The notes beneath the pieces are model-generated. The model made no database searches, was not told the origin of the DNA, and worked only from the letters and a program-made list of their open reading frames with translations. DNA of 64,000 nucleotides. Origin: Bifidobacterium catenulatum DSM 16992 = JCM 1194 = LMG 11043 (GTDB taxonomy: Bacteria > Actinomycetota > Actinomycetes > Actinomycetales > Bifidobacteriaceae). Shown one piece after another: positions 17,779-27,336 of this stretch. Numbering within the stretch: position 1 is the stretch's first letter; each line of letters opens with the position of its first letter. Location: positions 1,736,001-1,800,000 of the forward strand of contig NZ_AP012325.1 in assembly GCF_001025195.1 (NCBI RefSeq), in the 5' to 3' direction. A program made the position numbers and the translations under genes.

Positions 17779-19293
17779 TCAGTGACGGTTGTTGAGACGG
17801 TGGTACATTTCGCTCAGCTGCAGTTCCTTCTCGAACTGGCGGGCGGTGGTGTTCTCGTCGATGACGGCGAGCTCGACACCGGCGATACGGGCGAAGTCCT
17901 CCCAAGCCTCACGACCGACGGAGGTGGTCATGCAGGTGTGGTGGGAGCCGCCGGCCGCGATCCAGCACTGCACGGCAGTCTTGAGGTCCGGCTTCGGCTT
18001 CCAGACAGCACGTGCGCACGGCAGGTTCTTGAGGGAGCCCTGCGGCTCGACGATGGAGACCTCGTCCATGAGCAGACGGAAACGTTCACGCTCGTCGGCC
18101 ATGGAGATCACCACGGCGTCGGCCGGCTTGCCGGAGAACACCAGACGGACCGGATCGGACTTGCCACCGATGCCCAGCGGATAGATGGCCAGCTTCGGCT
18201 TTTCGATGGTACCGATGGACGGGGAGACTTCCAGCATGTGGGAACCCATATCGAGCTCGTTGCCGGCGGTGAAGTTGTAGGAGTAGTCCTCCATCAGGGA
18301 TGCGCCGCCTTCGAGGCCGTAGCCCATCACCGCACCGATACGCACCAGCACGGCGGTCTTCCAGTCGCCTTCGGCGGAGAAGCCCCAGCCGTACTCGGAC
18401 GGGAATCGCTGCGGGCCGACACCCGGCAGCTGCGGCAGGGCACCAAGGTCTTCGAAGTTGTCAACGCCGGCGGTGCAGCCGTTTTCGCGCATCATGTTGA
18501 CCATGGCGCACTCTTCCTTGGCAGCGATGAAGAGCTCGTCGTAGCGGGAGTCGAGCAGCTCGGGAGCCACGTCGTACTTGGCCTTGTAGTCCTCGATGAG
18601 GGCCTTGACCTGATCGTCCTTGACCTTGTCGTAGGCAGCGACGAGTTCGTTGACGGCCCAGGTGTTGATGGAGGCGCCGAACACGCGTTCGGCCTCGGTC
18701 TTGTCGCCCTCGGTGACGGCGACGTTGCGCATGTTGTCGCCCCAACGCATGACCTTCATGTTCTGGGATGCGTTCCAGCCGGCGCAGGCGCGTGCCCAGG
18801 TGCCGACCTTTTCGGCGACTTCCGGATCGGTGTAGTGTCCGACGACGATCTTGCGCGGAATGCCGAGGCGGGACACCATGTAGCCGAACTCACGGTCGCC
18901 GTGGGCGGCCTGGTTGAGGTTCATGAAGTCCATGTCGATGGTCTCCCACGGAATTTCCTTGTGGTGCTGGGTGGCCAGCTGCAGCAGCGGCTTGGTAAGC
19001 ACTTCGAGGCCACGGATCCACATCTTGGCCGGGGAGAAGGTGTGACACCAAGTGATCACACCGATGACGTTCGGGTTGGCGGAGGCTTCGGTCATGAAGG
19101 CCTTGACGCCGTCGGACGACTTCAGGGTCGGCTTAAGCACGATCTTGGCCGGGATCTTGCCGGTGTTGTTCAGGAAGTCGACTATTTCGCCGGTCTGCTG
19201 AGCCACCTGGCGCAACGCTTCCTCGCCGTACAGGTCCTGCGAACCGACGCCGAACCAGATTTCCTTACCTTCGAACGGGTTTTCCATTGCCAT
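17779..19293 (-). CDS. araA: L-arabinose isomerase
   Basis: AraA converts L-arabinose to L-ribulose in the cytoplasm. The 504-residue length and segments WCHTFSPAKMWIRGLEVL, MDFMNLNQAAHGDREFGY, SEYGWGFSAEGDWKTA and GGSHHTCMTT are typical of the family and include the metal-binding Glu/His residues. AAGGAAACAACG precedes the ATG at 19293. It is the last gene of araB-araD-araA, 82 bases after araD. A 33-bp palindrome lies just downstream. Confidence 0.97.
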   Translation of the reverse strand: MAMENPFEGKEIWFGVGSQDLYGEEALRQVAQQTGEIVDFLNNTGKIPAKIVLKPTLKSSDGVKAFMTEASANPNVIGVITWCHTFSPAKMWIRGLEVLTKPLLQLATQHHKEIPWETIDMDFMNLNQAAHGDREFGYMVSRLGIPRKIVVGHYTDPEVAEKVGTWARACAGWNASQNMKVMRWGDNMRNVAVTEGDKTEAERVFGASINTWAVNELVAAYDKVKDDQVKALIEDYKAKYDVAPELLDSRYDELFIAAKEECAMVNMMRENGCTAGVDNFEDLGALPQLPGVGPQRFPSEYGWGFSAEGDWKTAVLVRIGAVMGYGLEGGASLMEDYSYNFTAGNELDMGSHMLEVSPSIGTIEKPKLAIYPLGIGGKSDPVRLVFSGKPADAVVISMADERERFRLLMDEVSIVEPQGSLKNLPCARAVWKPKPDLKTAVQCWIAAGGSHHTCMTTSVGREAWEDFARIAGVELAVIDENTTARQFEKELQLSEMYHRLNNRH

Positions 19294-19375
19294 CGTTGTT
19301 TCCTTACTTCATTGTGTTGGATAGAGGTATGTGTTATGTGGCAGAGCGGAACCATGCAGGATCCGCTCCGTCAAG

Positions 19376-20068
19376 TCAGTGCTGTCCGTAGACGTTGGTG
19401 TAACGGTCGTTAAGCTTGTCGATGTCTTCCTGGGCAATCGGGATGATGTCGCCGATCTGCTTGGCGGCCCACATGGTGCGGGCGACCTCTTCGGTCATAG
19501 CGGCCGCCTTGACGGCGCCTTCAGCATCCTTGCCGATGGTGAACGGGCCATGGTTCTGCATGAGCACGGCCGGGGACTTCGGATATTTCTTCAGGGTTTC
19601 CACCACGCCTTCGCCGATAGCTTCGGAGCCGATGAGACGGAACGGACCAACCGGCACCGGACCGCCGAATTCGTCACCCATCATGGTCAGACCGCAAGGA
19701 ATGTTCTGACCGGTGGCCGCCCATGCGGTGGCATAGGTGGAGTGGGTGTGCACTACACCGTAGACGTCGGGCATGTGGCGGTAGATGTAGGCGTGGGAGG
19801 CGGTGTCGGAGCTCGGGGCTTCGGAACCGTCCACCACGTTGCCGTCGAGGTCGCAAACGACCATCGAGCTCGGGGTGAGGTACTCGTAACGCAGGCCGGA
19901 GGGCTTGATGACCATCAGGTCGGCGGTGTGCAGACGCTGGGAGACGTTGCCGGCGGTCCACACCACGAGGTTCCACTTGATGAGCTGCTCGTGCAGGGTG
20001 GCCACGACTTCGCGCACCTGCTTGACTTCGGCGCGTACTTCCGGGCCGTAATCAGCCAAAGTTGCCAT
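19376..20068 (-). CDS. araD: L-ribulose-5-phosphate 4-epimerase
   Basis: AraD epimerises L-ribulose 5-phosphate to D-xylulose 5-phosphate, which enters the bifid shunt through phosphoketolase. The 230-residue class II aldolase fold shows VVWTAGNVSQR, MVIKPSGLRYE, the zinc-binding histidines in VVHTHSTYATAWA and the later H in LMQNHGPFTIG. AAAGGA stands 8 bases before the ATG. It lies 23 bases downstream of araB, so translation is probably coupled in one transcript. Confidence 0.96.
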   Translation of the reverse strand: MATLADYGPEVRAEVKQVREVVATLHEQLIKWNLVVWTAGNVSQRLHTADLMVIKPSGLRYEYLTPSSMVVCDLDGNVVDGSEAPSSDTASHAYIYRHMPDVYGVVHTHSTYATAWAATGQNIPCGLTMMGDEFGGPVPVGPFRLIGSEAIGEGVVETLKKYPKSPAVLMQNHGPFTIGKDAEGAVKAAAMTEEVARTMWAAKQIGDIIPIAQEDIDKLNDRYTNVYGQH

Positions 20069-20091
20069 GATATGTTTCCTTTCTACAAAAC

Positions 20092-21729
20092 TTACTTGGT
20101 TTCCAAGGGAATATTTGCGATTGCCGTGTGTTCAATCGCCAGCCCCTTGCGGAAGCGATCGAAGAATTCCTCGAATCCTGCAACATCGCTTTCATCCGGA
20201 TTTTCCGTAGTGGACGCGGCATCGGCGAACACGCGAGCGTCAAGGAATTCATCGAGCGGCTGATCGGCGTGCCACAGATAATCGGCGAGCACTGCCATGC
20301 CCCATGCGCCGCCTTCGGCAGCCGTAGACATGACCTTGATCGGGGTGTTGAATGCGGCCGCAAGAATCTTCTGGGCGACCTTCGGGGTGGTGAAGATGCC
20401 GCCATGTCCGACGAGGGAGTCGACTGCGACACCTTCGTTCTTGGTCATGACGTCCATGCCGATCTTGACCGGAGAGAACGCGCTGAACAGCTGGGCGCGC
20501 ATGAAGTTGCCTAGACTCATACGGGCTTCAGGGCCACGCACGAACAGCGGACGGCCTTCCGGCAGACCTGCAAGGAATTCGCCGGAGCGGAACGGATAGT
20601 TGATGAGCCCGCCGCAGTTGGCATCGACATCGTCCGCGATCGCGGCACGGAACAGCGTGCCGTACAGGTTGCCCGTATCGACGGGCGTTCCCAAGGCGGC
20701 CGCGAACTGGCCGAACAGACCAACCCACGCGTTGAGGTCGGAAGTGAAGTTATTGGCGTGGCTCATGCCAGCGAGATCGCCGGCCGGAGTGGTGACGAGG
20801 TCGACTTCCGGGTGCAGAGCCTTGAGCTTGTGCTCAAGAACAACCATCGCGAAGATGGAGGTGCCTGCGGAGACATTGCCGGTACGTACGCGCACGGAGT
20901 TGGTGGCGACCATGCCAGTGCCCGCGTCACCTTCCGGCGGCGCGAGGACAATGCCCGGCTGGAGGGTTCCGGTCGGGTCGAGCAGCTTGGCGCCTTCGGC
21001 GGTCAGCGTGCCGGCCGGGGTGCCTGCGACCAGCGGTTCCGGCAGCAGGTCAGAGAGGTTCCACGGCTGTTCGGCGACTTCTGGCAACGCGCTGAACTTC
21101 TCGATGAATTCGGTTTCGTAGGCGTGGGTGGTCGGATCGATCGGGAACATGCCGGAGGCATCACCGACGCCGAGAACCTTCTTTCCGGTGAGCTTCCAGT
21201 GCACATAACCGGCGAGCGTGGTGAAGTACGCGACCTTGCCGATGTGCTCTTCCTTGTTGAGCACCGCCTGGTACAGGTGGGCGATGGACCAGCGTTCCGG
21301 AATATTGTACTGGAACAGTTCGGAAAGCTTCTCGTGCGCTTCGGAGGTGTTGGTGTTCTGCCAGGTGCGGAACGGCACGAGCAGCTCGCCGTTCTTGTCA
21401 AAGGCAAGATAGCCGTGCATCATGGCGGAGAAGCCGATATGTCCGACTCGCGCGAGCTTCTCACCGTATGCGGCTTCCACATTCTGAGCCATCGCCGCGT
21501 ATGCGGTCTGCAGACCCTTCCAAATCTCTTCCTGGGTGTAGCTCCACAGACCGTTCTCGAGGTGGCTGGCCCAACCGTAATCGCCGGCGGCAATCGTATG
21601 GTAGGTATCATCGATAAGAACGGCCTTGATTCGGGTGGAACCGAATTCGATGCCCAGACTCGTTTTGCCGGCCCGAATCTTTTCGGCAGTCAACGCAACC
21701 TGATCGTCAAGTTCTTGCTCTTGCGCCAT
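20092..21729 (-). CDS. araB: L-ribulokinase, FGGY family
   Basis: The 545-residue protein is a FGGY carbohydrate kinase with the N-terminal phosphate-binding motif LGIEFGSTRIKAVLID and the second-domain motif GDAGTGMVATNSVRVRTGNV. It is not of the classical enterobacterial AraB type; similar kinases in bifidobacteria sit in araBDA clusters and serve as ribulokinase. It is the first gene of the cluster, with AAGGAG 9 bases before the ATG. Two tandem operator-like repeats lie 54-78 bases upstream. Xylulose as an alternative substrate cannot be ruled out from sequence. Confidence 0.85.
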   Translation of the reverse strand: MAQEQELDDQVALTAEKIRAGKTSLGIEFGSTRIKAVLIDDTYHTIAAGDYGWASHLENGLWSYTQEEIWKGLQTAYAAMAQNVEAAYGEKLARVGHIGFSAMMHGYLAFDKNGELLVPFRTWQNTNTSEAHEKLSELFQYNIPERWSIAHLYQAVLNKEEHIGKVAYFTTLAGYVHWKLTGKKVLGVGDASGMFPIDPTTHAYETEFIEKFSALPEVAEQPWNLSDLLPEPLVAGTPAGTLTAEGAKLLDPTGTLQPGIVLAPPEGDAGTGMVATNSVRVRTGNVSAGTSIFAMVVLEHKLKALHPEVDLVTTPAGDLAGMSHANNFTSDLNAWVGLFGQFAAALGTPVDTGNLYGTLFRAAIADDVDANCGGLINYPFRSGEFLAGLPEGRPLFVRGPEARMSLGNFMRAQLFSAFSPVKIGMDVMTKNEGVAVDSLVGHGGIFTTPKVAQKILAAAFNTPIKVMSTAAEGGAWGMAVLADYLWHADQPLDEFLDARVFADAASTTENPDESDVAGFEEFFDRFRKGLAIEHTAIANIPLETK

Positions 21730-21782
21730 AGTGTCAAACTCCTTGTGTCCAAGCGCCTACACAACCACTCTGTCAACCGAAT

Positions 21783-21807
21783 GTTAGCGCTCACTGTTAA
21801 CGCTCAC
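21783..21807. promoter_or_regulatory. tandem regulator sites before araB
   Basis: GTTAGCGCTCAC at 21783-21794 and GTTAACGCTCAC at 21796-21807 are near-copies of GTTAGCGCTAAC, spaced 13 bp apart. They lie in the araB leader region and match the perfect site before the adjacent LacI gene. Confidence 0.65.
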
Positions 21808-21949
21808 TATTTTAAACGCAAATTACGAACCGCACAAACTCGCGTGTCAAAGAAACAAACCGTCAACGCAATCGTCCGAAACAGCGAACCGGTGCCGAGT
21901 CCGCACTCAGCACCGGTTCACGAAATCACAGGAAGAGAACAACCGACCA

Positions 21950-23068
21950 TCAACGCCGCCGCACGGGACCGATCGAACTGCGCTTGATCAGTTCCGCCGA
22001 CACCAAACCGACGCCATGCCGGGACGCGGCGAACGAATTCTCGTCGCTCTCCCCCAACAGATACAACGCTTCACGCATCGCAGCCACACCCAACTGCTCG
22101 AAACCAGGACGAACCGTGGTCAGCGGAGGGAACATGTTGTCCATCGCAGGCATGTCATCGAATCCAACCAAACTCACATCCTGCGGAATCCGTACGCCAT
22201 GCTCATGCAATGCGCGTGCCACTCCAACAGCCTGACTGTCGTTCGCACACACCATGCAAGTTGGCAAACCGCCGCCGGCGCGGCCGACGTTGTCGAGGAT
22301 ATGATTCATCTTGCCGTACGCCTCGGAGGGTTCCCAGGTCTCGCACTGCACCGTCACGGAATTGACCGAATTGGCCGCGCACAGCTTGTTCCATGCCACC
22401 AATCTCGTAGCCGCATCACGCCAATCTTTCGGACCGGCGAAATACAGTACGGAACGATGCCCGTATTCCACGACGAGACGCATCACGTCGGCCATCGCGG
22501 ACCATTGGTCCACGCCGACGACGGATACGCGACGGCGATCGGCGGAAGACATCAACCGCAAACCATCCTGCACGCCGATACTGCCATGCGTGGAAGTGAC
22601 GATCACACGCGGCTGCATGACCTGCGTACGGCAAGCCGCCGAAAACATGACGTCAGTCGGCGTGAGGAAGATAAACGCATCAACGTTCATCTCATCGAAC
22701 GTACGGCATAAGTCGTCGAACTCAGCCTGCGTACACAAGGCCTCGTGCACCATGCTCACCGTCATGAACAGACCATGCTGTCGAGCCATCGATTCTATCG
22801 ACGAAATCGCGGAAATCGGTCCGTAAAACCGTTGACCGCCAGCGATGAGCCCGATGGTGCGGGAACGATGCGACGCAAGTGCGCGGGCAGAGTTGCTGGG
22901 ACGATAGCCAAGTTCGTCAATAGCCTTCTGCACCTTCTCACGCGTCGCATCGGAAACGTCCGGCGAATGGTTGATGACCCGGGATACGGTCTGATGGCTC
23001 ACTCCCGCGAATTTTGCCACTTCGAACATCGAAGGACGTTTTTTGCCTGCATTGCGCCTGCCTGCCAT
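21950..23068 (-). CDS. LacI-family regulator of arabinose genes (AraQ-like)
   Basis: The 372-residue protein has a LacI helix-turn-helix (SMFEVAKFAGVSHQTVSRV, hinge near RPSNSARALASHRS) and a sugar-binding-like effector domain. I chose the ATG at 23068, which has AAAGG 10 bases before it; the frame starts 7 codons earlier without one. It lies directly upstream of araBDA on the same strand, and the same operator type (GTTAGCGCTAAC) occurs before both, which implies control of araBDA and of itself. LacI regulators of arabinose use in bifidobacteria have been called AraQ; the equivalence is inferred. Confidence 0.82.
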   Translation of the reverse strand: MAGRRNAGKKRPSMFEVAKFAGVSHQTVSRVINHSPDVSDATREKVQKAIDELGYRPSNSARALASHRSRTIGLIAGGQRFYGPISAISSIESMARQHGLFMTVSMVHEALCTQAEFDDLCRTFDEMNVDAFIFLTPTDVMFSAACRTQVMQPRVIVTSTHGSIGVQDGLRLMSSADRRRVSVVGVDQWSAMADVMRLVVEYGHRSVLYFAGPKDWRDAATRLVAWNKLCAANSVNSVTVQCETWEPSEAYGKMNHILDNVGRAGGGLPTCMVCANDSQAVGVARALHEHGVRIPQDVSLVGFDDMPAMDNMFPPLTTVRPGFEQLGVAAMREALYLLGESDENSFAASRHGVGLVSAELIKRSSIGPVRRR

Positions 23069-23128
23069 GCCCCGTCGCCTTTCGCACATTACCGTTGTTA
23101 CTTTCGACTTATTCTACACGTAACTTCG

Positions 23129-23140
23129 GTTAGCGCTAAC
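23129..23140. promoter_or_regulatory. perfect LacI-type operator
   Basis: GTTAGCGCTAAC is a perfect 12-bp palindrome with the central CG typical of LacI operators. It lies 61 bases before the LacI regulator start and just after the Maf-Nudix stop, so autoregulation is likely. Confidence 0.7.
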
Positions 23141-23145
23141 AGACG

Positions 23146-24618
23146 CTATTTTTCAGCCATTTGAGCAAGTCGTGCCGCGAAATTCGGCCAGTCGGTACGC
23201 ATGGCGGTTAACAGTTTACGATTGGGGACTTCCTCAATCGGCACCCATTCGATTTCCATGCTTTCGTCGTCGTTGGCCTTCGGCTCCACACGGTGTCCCG
23301 GCTTTTCGAAAGCGAACACGGTGGTGTAGGCCCACGGTCCGTGGTCTTCGCAATACGAACCGACCACGTCGATATCTTCGGGGGTGATGTTGGCTTCCTC
23401 GTACGATTCGCGCAGCGCGCCCTCGATCGGGCTTTCACCGTCGGCGGTGGCACCTCCTGGAATGCCCCATGTGCCACCTTCCGCGCTCCACACCGCGCGA
23501 TGTTGCATGACAACGTGCGTCACTTCGCCGGTCTGTTCGCTTCGGCGGGCCAGCAGCACACCGGACGCGCCGTTCGTGCCCCAATGCTTGCGGCCGCAAT
23601 CGCAATCAATCCAACCATCACCCGGCTGATGCACGTTTTCCTTGGGAGGAAGCGGTTTTGCGGCACCGGTTCGTGAATCGTGTTCAACGTCCGGTTCTTG
23701 ATCGGCTCGCGTCACGTTCCACAGATCAGTCCATTCCACGCCAAGCTCGGCGGCCAAACGGCGCGCCAGCGGAAGACTCAGTCCGATAATGCCGTGCGGA
23801 TCGCCTTCGATGGAGTCGATGAACGCTCCGCCGAAGCCCTCAAGCGTGAAGGAACCAGCCACTTCCAACGGCTCTCCGGTAGCGATGTACCGTTCGATAT
23901 CGGTGTCGGAATATTCGCAGAAGTGCAGCGTAGCCCTGCTCGCACCTCGCGCGATACGCCCGGTGGCGAAGTCAATCAGGCAATGGCCCGTCCACAATTC
24001 ACCGGTGGCACCACGCATGGCACGCAGCCGTTCCCGAGCCACCTCAACACTATGCGGCTTGCCGTAGCATTCGCCGTCAAGTAGGAACATGGAATCGCAG
24101 CCAAGAATCAGCGGGCCGACTTCCGCACGGGTCAGGCTCGGCTTGCCATCAACGAAATCAGCAATCGATTCAGTGACCGTAGGAATGGTGATTCCCGAAA
24201 AATCACGGGTATTTACGTCGGAGGAGGACTGCACTTCGTCCGCACGCAATGTAATACGAGGATGTTCTAAAGATGCAGAATCTCCAGTATTTTCAGCATT
24301 ATCTGAATGTTCGGAAGATTCGGCAACGGCTTTCAGCGGATATCCGATTATGCGATTGCCGTGCGCCGCCGCAGCGGTGGCGGCAACGTTACGATACGCC
24401 TGATGCACGGCTTCGGCTTTGGCCGTAGCGAGAATCATCACCCGCTGCTCCACGCTCAAATCGCTTACGGCAACGCCCATGGCGGCTGCCTCACGTTCAA
24501 GCGCTGCCGGCTCGTCCACGTTCGATACACGAATCGTGGGGCAAATACCAGCCGAGAAAAGCACGTCACGACGAGGCTTGGATTTGGAGGCGAGAATCAG
24601 CGGAACGGAGTTGTTCAT
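23146..24618 (-). CDS. Maf-like nucleotide pyrophosphatase fused to a Nudix hydrolase
   Basis: Residues 1 to about 285 form a Maf domain (PLILASKSKPRRDVL, LILGCDSMFLLDG, YGKPHSVEVARERL, TGEPLEVAGSFTLEGFGG), a house-cleaning pyrophosphatase for non-canonical or modified nucleotides. It has a Ser/Glu-rich insert of about 60 residues near 70-130. Residues from about 330 on form a Nudix domain with the box G-x5-E-x7-RESYEEANI, preceded by a CDCGRKHWG zinc-like knuckle. Together they suggest a two-headed nucleotide-pool sanitiser. The start at 24618 overlaps the thrB stop (ATGA), so translation is coupled to thrB; the open frame upstream lies inside thrB and is not real. Confidence 0.87.
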   Translation of the reverse strand: MNNSVPLILASKSKPRRDVLFSAGICPTIRVSNVDEPAALEREAAAMGVAVSDLSVEQRVMILATAKAEAVHQAYRNVAATAAAAHGNRIIGYPLKAVAESSEHSDNAENTGDSASLEHPRITLRADEVQSSSDVNTRDFSGITIPTVTESIADFVDGKPSLTRAEVGPLILGCDSMFLLDGECYGKPHSVEVARERLRAMRGATGELWTGHCLIDFATGRIARGASRATLHFCEYSDTDIERYIATGEPLEVAGSFTLEGFGGAFIDSIEGDPHGIIGLSLPLARRLAAELGVEWTDLWNVTRADQEPDVEHDSRTGAAKPLPPKENVHQPGDGWIDCDCGRKHWGTNGASGVLLARRSEQTGEVTHVVMQHRAVWSAEGGTWGIPGGATADGESPIEGALRESYEEANITPEDIDVVGSYCEDHGPWAYTTVFAFEKPGHRVEPKANDDESMEIEWVPIEEVPNRKLLTAMRTDWPNFAARLAQMAEK

Positions 24619-25619
24619 ACGCGTTCCACCTGCACGCCCTTGGTGTCGACGCCCAAATGCAGCACACGCCAATGGCCGGAAGCGAGCTCTTCGGAAGCGA
24701 GCTGTTCCAGCTGTTCGCGGGCGTCGCCATGATGCAGCACGAGCACGCATGGGCCGGCACCGGAAACCATGGATGCGAAACCATGGGAACGCAGCTTTTC
24801 GATCAGCGCCCATGACGGTTCCATCAAAGGAGCGCGATACGGCTGATGCAGACGATCCTGCGTGGCTGCGAACAGCAACGCATTGGCGTTCTGATGCTGG
24901 CCAGTCGCCAGCATCGCAGGATTCATGGCGGCCGGCAGTAGGCTCACACGAGACACATTGTGCACGGCATCCTTGAACGCCAGCTGACCCGGCAGCGCCT
25001 GACGCGCCTTTTCGGTGGACAGCTCATAATCCGGCACGAACACGGCTGCGGTCAGATCGTCGGCAACACGATAGTTGATGGTGTGGAAGCCCTTGTGCAG
25101 CGGCTCGCCGCCCGGAATCGGCACGGAACCGACACCTTCGGGGGTTTCCATGTCCCAAGACATGGTGAGGCCGCCATACACGGCAGGAGCCACATTGTCC
25201 GGATGGCCTTCGATGGCGGCGGCAAGCTCGAACACGGCATCACGGTTGAGTTCGTCGTCCTGCGCGAAGGCGGCCGCGGCTGCAATGCCCGCCACAATGG
25301 CCTCTGCAGAAGAGCCCATGCCTCGTGCCTGAGGAATGTTGTTGTGAGCCTGAAGAATGAAGCCTACACGGCCCAGCCCGAAGGTCTGGCATGCGCGGCG
25401 GAACGTGGAAACCACCAAGTGGGTTTCGTCACGCGGGAGGGTATCGGCGCCTTCGCCTTCGATCATCACCTGAGCCGCAGTGTTCACCGGATCGGCGCTC
25501 AGTGTGAATTCAAGTTCGTCGTGGTAGTCCAGAGCGAGTCCGACCGTATCAAAGCCAGAACCAAGATTGGCGCTGGTAGCCGGAACACGCACGCGTACTT
25601 TGCGAGTAACTGGAGTCAT
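24615..25619 (-). CDS. thrB: homoserine kinase
   Basis: ThrB phosphorylates homoserine on the way to threonine. The 334-residue GHMP kinase shows the N-terminal VRVPATSANLGSGFDTVGLA, the ATP loop IPQARGMGSSAEAIVAGIAA and the C-terminal SGAGPCVLVL. GAAGGA lies about 10 bases before the ATG. The gene follows hom on the same strand across a hairpin terminator of about 40 bases, so it may have its own promoter as well. Its stop overlaps the start of the Maf-Nudix gene by four bases. Confidence 0.96.
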   Translation of the reverse strand: MTPVTRKVRVRVPATSANLGSGFDTVGLALDYHDELEFTLSADPVNTAAQVMIEGEGADTLPRDETHLVVSTFRRACQTFGLGRVGFILQAHNNIPQARGMGSSAEAIVAGIAAAAAFAQDDELNRDAVFELAAAIEGHPDNVAPAVYGGLTMSWDMETPEGVGSVPIPGGEPLHKGFHTINYRVADDLTAAVFVPDYELSTEKARQALPGQLAFKDAVHNVSRVSLLPAAMNPAMLATGQHQNANALLFAATQDRLHQPYRAPLMEPSWALIEKLRSHGFASMVSGAGPCVLVLHHGDAREQLEQLASEELASGHWRVLHLGVDTKGVQVERV

Positions 25620-25769
25620 ATCTCGTCGTCCTTCGTCGCATCTTCTTTACAAGTCAAGCACCGTATACCCGAAAGGGTACAAGAGTCAAATTCAAACCCA
25701 TAATCGGCAGACAATTCAGTAAACAATCGGCAAGCAATTGCCTAAAACAACAGCCGGAATATGAACAAA

Positions 25770-25809
25770 GAGACGGCCGCCCAATCGCAACGATTTGAGC
25801 AGCCGTCTC
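25770..25809 (-). terminator. terminator of hom
   Basis: AGACGGC and GCCGTCT form the outer stem, with CAAATCG / CGATT.G pairing inside around a TTG loop. On the minus strand it starts 7 bases after the hom stop and is followed by CTTTGTT. Confidence 0.75.
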
Positions 25810-25816
25810 ATAACTG

Positions 25817-27133
25817 TTAGTTGAGCACGCGGAGGATGGAAGGCTCGCCGACCACGCAGTCGAGTGAGCACACGTCCTTCACGGTTTCACGCAGGGTCAG
25901 CTCGTCAGTCATGTGCGTGACAAGGCGCAGCTGCTGCAGTTCGCCGTCGTAACCCGGATCCTTCAGCGTGGGCTTGAGATCCTGGTTCACACCGTTGATG
26001 GACACGCCATGCTCGGCGAACTTGGCCGCAATGGCCGCAAGCACGCCCGGGTTGTCGTGAATCACGAAACGCACCGCGAACTCGGCCTTGGAAGCCTCGA
26101 TCGGAGCCTTCTTTAGATCCTTGTACAACGGAATGGTCGGTCCGGTGCAGCCCTGAGCGATGTGACGCGCTTCGGTCACCACATCGCCAACCACCGCGGA
26201 AGCGGTCGGAGCGCCGCCAGCGCCACGGCCGTAGAACATCAAATCGTCGGCCGCTTCGGCCTTCACGAACACCGCATTGAAGGAACCATGCACAGAAGCC
26301 AGCGGATGCTCGTTGGAAATCAGCGCCGGATACACGCGGGCAGACACTCCGGCCTCGCCATTTTCCACCACGGCCAGCAGCTTGATGACCTTGTTTTCGG
26401 CGGTCGCGGCGGCAATATCGTCGGCGGTGATCTTGGTGATGCCCTCAACGGACACGTCGTCGATGGTCACATTGGTATGGAAACCGAGCGTGGCCATGAT
26501 GGCTGCCTTGTTGGCCGCATCGTAGCCTTCGATGTCTCCGGTCGGATCCGCTTCGGCGTATCCCTTAGCCTGAGCGTCCTTCAGCACGTCGTCGAAATCA
26601 AGACCCTTGGTGGTCATTTCGTCGAGAATGTAGTTCGTGGTGCCGTTGACGATGCCAAGCATGCTCGTCACCTTGTCTCCGACGAGGGATTCACGCAGTG
26701 GCTTGAGGAATGGAATAGCACCGCCCACGGAAGCCTCAAAGTAGATATCGACGCCCTTGGCTTCGGCAGCCGCATAGATCTCCGGACCATACTTGGCCAG
26801 CAGCGCCTTGTTGGCCGTGACCACGGAAGCGCCGGATTCGATGGCCGCAAGCACGAACTTGCGGGCCACGCCGGTTCCACCGATCAGTTCGACCACAATG
26901 TCGGCATTGGTGGCCACGCTCATGGTGTCGGTGGTCACCACGGACTTGTCAATCCACGGGAACGGGTCGGTTTCCGATGGATCAAGGCAGGCGACGCCGG
27001 TCAGTTCGATCGGTCGTCCGATGCGTGCGGCAAGCTCATCCTTCTGCTCCACCAGCAGACGTGCGGTCTGAGAGCCGACCGTGCCCGCGCCCAACAATCC
27101 AACGCGAATCGGCGCAACATCTTCCTGTGCCAA
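25817..27133 (-). CDS. hom: homoserine dehydrogenase
   Basis: Hom reduces aspartate semialdehyde to homoserine, the branch point to threonine and methionine. The 438-residue protein has the Rossmann motif RVGLLGAGTVGSQTARLL, the catalytic-domain segments GTTNYIL and YAEADPTGDIEGYDAANK, and a C-terminal ACT domain (FVIHDNPGVLAAIAAKFAEHGVSI) for feedback by threonine. I placed the start at a TTG at 27133 because GGGAGG lies 5 bases before it and the product begins just ahead of the Rossmann strand; the open frame extends 27 codons further without a ribosome site. lysA lies upstream, beyond a terminator. Confidence 0.93.
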   Translation of the reverse strand: MAQEDVAPIRVGLLGAGTVGSQTARLLVEQKDELAARIGRPIELTGVACLDPSETDPFPWIDKSVVTTDTMSVATNADIVVELIGGTGVARKFVLAAIESGASVVTANKALLAKYGPEIYAAAEAKGVDIYFEASVGGAIPFLKPLRESLVGDKVTSMLGIVNGTTNYILDEMTTKGLDFDDVLKDAQAKGYAEADPTGDIEGYDAANKAAIMATLGFHTNVTIDDVSVEGITKITADDIAAATAENKVIKLLAVVENGEAGVSARVYPALISNEHPLASVHGSFNAVFVKAEAADDLMFYGRGAGGAPTASAVVGDVVTEARHIAQGCTGPTIPLYKDLKKAPIEASKAEFAVRFVIHDNPGVLAAIAAKFAEHGVSINGVNQDLKPTLKDPGYDGELQQLRLVTHMTDELTLRETVKDVCSLDCVVGEPSILRVLN

Positions 27134-27222
27134 GGCATCCTCCCTTGAATGTGAAGTATTGGTGTAACCCTGCCTATTGTACGGTCCCGATATGACGTAA
27201 GACCGCGAAATCATACGAAAAT

Positions 27223-27256
27223 GGACGGTTTCTGAGCTTTGCCCCGAAAACCGCCC
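27223..27256 (-). terminator. terminator of lysA
   Basis: GGGCGGTTT pairs with AAACCGTCC (9 bp, one G-T) on the minus strand and is followed by ATTTTCG. It lies 80-114 bases after the lysA stop. Confidence 0.7.
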
Positions 27257-27336
27257 ATACTACATCCATGTTGCGTCCGCAATTTGAGACGAATCACCAT
27301 GAACAATACGAAACACGAGCGAAACGCCACGAATCG

